Origin: an uncultured Opitutaceae bacterium
Lineage (GTDB): Bacteria; Verrucomicrobiota; Verrucomicrobiia; Opitutales; Opitutaceae
Direction of reading: 5' to 3'
Assembly (NCBI GenBank): GCA_903890485.1
Contig: CAITBM010000021.1
Span: 1 to 64,000, forward strand
DNA length: 64,000 bases
Positions 63,120 to 64,000 of the stretch are shown in pieces. The translations under genes were made by a program, and so were the position numbers. A model generated the notes under the pieces. That model was not told the DNA's origin. It was given only the letters and a program-made list of their open reading frames with translations, and did no database searches. Positions within the stretch are counted from its first letter, which is position 1, and every line of letters starts with the position of its first letter.

Positions 63120-63565
63120 GCGAGGTGTCCCCCGAGGTCTTGAGGCGGATACCCCACAGGCCGCCCTTCCTCTTCATCGACGAGATCCTCTCCGAGACCG
63201 CCGACGGCCTGGTGGCCAGGCGCACGTGGCGGGCGGCCGAGGACTTCTATTCGGGCCATTATCCGAACGCCCCCATCACCCCCGGGGTCCTTCTCTGCGA
63301 AGCCGTATTCCAGGCGGGGGCCCTCTACCTTTCGGGGAGCAAGTCCGGAGCCTCCTCTTCGGCCGGCGTCCCGCTCCTGGTGAAGATTTCCGACGTCCGG
63401 TTCCGCAACCCCGTCTACCCCGGGGACGTGGTCACGATCGAGGTGAAGAAGAAGGACGTTTTGGGCGGGTTCTTCATCATGTCGGGCTCGATGAAGCGCG
63501 GGGACACCCGCATCCTCGGGGTCGAGTTCTCCGTTGCGTGGAAGGTTCCGGAGGCAGCGCCATGA
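63116..63565 (+). CDS. FabZ-like beta-hydroxyacyl-ACP dehydratase
   Basis: 149 residues from ATG 63116, a hotdog-fold protein. Catalytic His14 is in [14 protein letters not shown] and Glu62 in [14 protein letters not shown], both as in FabZ. The C-terminal [20 protein letters not shown] strand follows. The presumed reaction is dehydration of 3-hydroxyacyl-ACP to trans-2-enoyl-ACP. It overlaps the second FAD enzyme and fabI by 4 bases on each side, so it is clearly part of the same operon. Confidence 0.88.
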   Translation: MSEVSPEVLRRIPHRPPFLFIDEILSETADGLVARRTWRAAEDFYSGHYPNAPITPGVLLCEAVFQAGALYLSGSKSGASSSAGVPLLVKISDVRFRNPVYPGDVVTIEVKKKDVLGGFFIMSGSMKRGDTRILGVEFSVAWKVPEAAP

Positions 63566-64000
63566 GTTTCCTGGGCCTTGAAGGAAAGAAGTTCCTCGTC
63601 TTTGGCGTCGCCAACAAGCGGAGCGTCGCCTGGGCGATCGGGCGCACCCTCGAGGAGGAGGGGGCCAGCGTCGTCTACAGCGTTCGGTCCAATGAGCGCC
63701 GGAAGTCCCTGGACGGACTGCTCGGCAAGAGGCCCGTCTACGTCTGCGACGTCGAAAAGGAAGGCGCCGTTGACTCCCTGGCGGCGGCCGTGGCCGCGGA
63801 GGGCCACACGCCCCTTGACGGCATCGTCCACTCCATCGCGTTCGCCAACTACTCGGAGGGGCTGCAGCCGTTCCACGCCACCAAGCGGAAGGACTTCCTG
63901 CAGGCGGCGGCCGTGAGCTCCTTTTCCTTGGTTGAGATCGCCCGCGCCTTTAGGCCCCATCTGGCGCGCGACGCCTCCGTTGTCACGATCGGGATCTCCT
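63562..64000 (+). CDS. fabI: Enoyl-ACP reductase FabI, 3' end outside the window
   Basis: At least 146 residues, open to the last base. The NADH-binding pattern FLVFGVANKRSVAWAIGRTL and HSIAFANYSEGL are FabI signatures; its catalytic Tyr and Lys lie beyond the window. It reduces trans-2-enoyl-ACP to acyl-ACP. It is coupled to the FabZ-like gene by an ATGA overlap. It could be the genome's main FabI or a cluster-specific copy; this window cannot tell. Confidence 0.9.
   Translation, partial: MSFLGLEGKKFLVFGVANKRSVAWAIGRTLEEEGASVVYSVRSNERRKSLDGLLGKRPVYVCDVEKEGAVDSLAAAVAAEGHTPLDGIVHSIAFANYSEGLQPFHATKRKDFLQAAAVSSFSLVEIARAFRPHLARDASVVTIGIS

Overview
The window is GC-rich, densely packed bacterial chromosome. 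Most genes sit in long same-strand runs with 4-base ATGA/GTGA/TTGA overlaps, and antisense frames stay open for long stretches. No ribosomal marker is present. The mix of genes suggests a Verrucomicrobiota-type organism, perhaps Opitutaceae-like: a membrane-bound multiheme respiratory island, system II cytochrome c maturation, pyruvate:ferredoxin oxidoreductase, cellobiose phosphorylase, a tiny lysine-rich protein and few strong Shine-Dalgarno sites. That placement is inference from gene content.

Layout. 1-6.4 kb: two tandem SPFH proteins, a 24-residue lysine-rich protein, methylglyoxal synthase, an OsmC peroxidase, an MsbA-like ABC exporter and a PocR/AraC regulator. 6.5-27.6 kb: an electron-transfer island with 34 c-type heme motifs in six proteins. 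It has an octaheme lipoprotein beside a large outer-membrane barrel (candidate porin-cytochrome conduit), two monoheme carriers, a heptaheme NapC-type protein, a tetraheme/FeS/NrfD membrane complex, and a 13-heme protein fused to a b-type cytochrome. It is bracketed by two ResB/CcsA heme-ligation systems, one split into two genes and one fused into a single 1032-residue protein. 28-32.6 kb: nifJ overlapping a PyrD-like gene. 32.7-44.8 kb: a complex I operon in the order A-B-C-D-I-H-J-K-L-M-M-N, with no nuoEFG and two nuoM genes. 45.1-47 kb: a ferredoxin and a KorA-type oxidoreductase gene whose end is replaced by a piece of pyruvate kinase. 47-54.8 kb: cellobiose phosphorylase, a Gfo/Idh/MocA protein, a cytidylate-kinase-like protein, a KDSR-like reductase, a VapB-M20 peptidase chimera and a toxin-antitoxin pair with a visible operator. 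55.2 kb: tRNA-Ala(GGC). 55.4-58.6 kb: a site-2 protease, an NtrC-type regulator and galE. 58.7-64 kb (cut by the window end): ketosynthase, ACP, two CrtI-like FAD oxidoreductases, a FabZ-like dehydratase and FabI, which look like a dedicated lipid or polyene pathway.

How it may fit together. 2-oxoacid:ferredoxin oxidoreductases and a ferredoxin flank a complex I that lacks its NADH-input module, so reduced ferredoxin may feed the quinone pool. Several quinol-cytochrome modules could then pass electrons through periplasmic monoheme carriers to the octaheme/barrel conduit and out of the cell. The genes are direct observation; the wiring is inference.

Two out-of-place gene junctions (about 46,625 and about 54,050) show either real deletions or assembly errors and should be checked against reads before either locus is interpreted.
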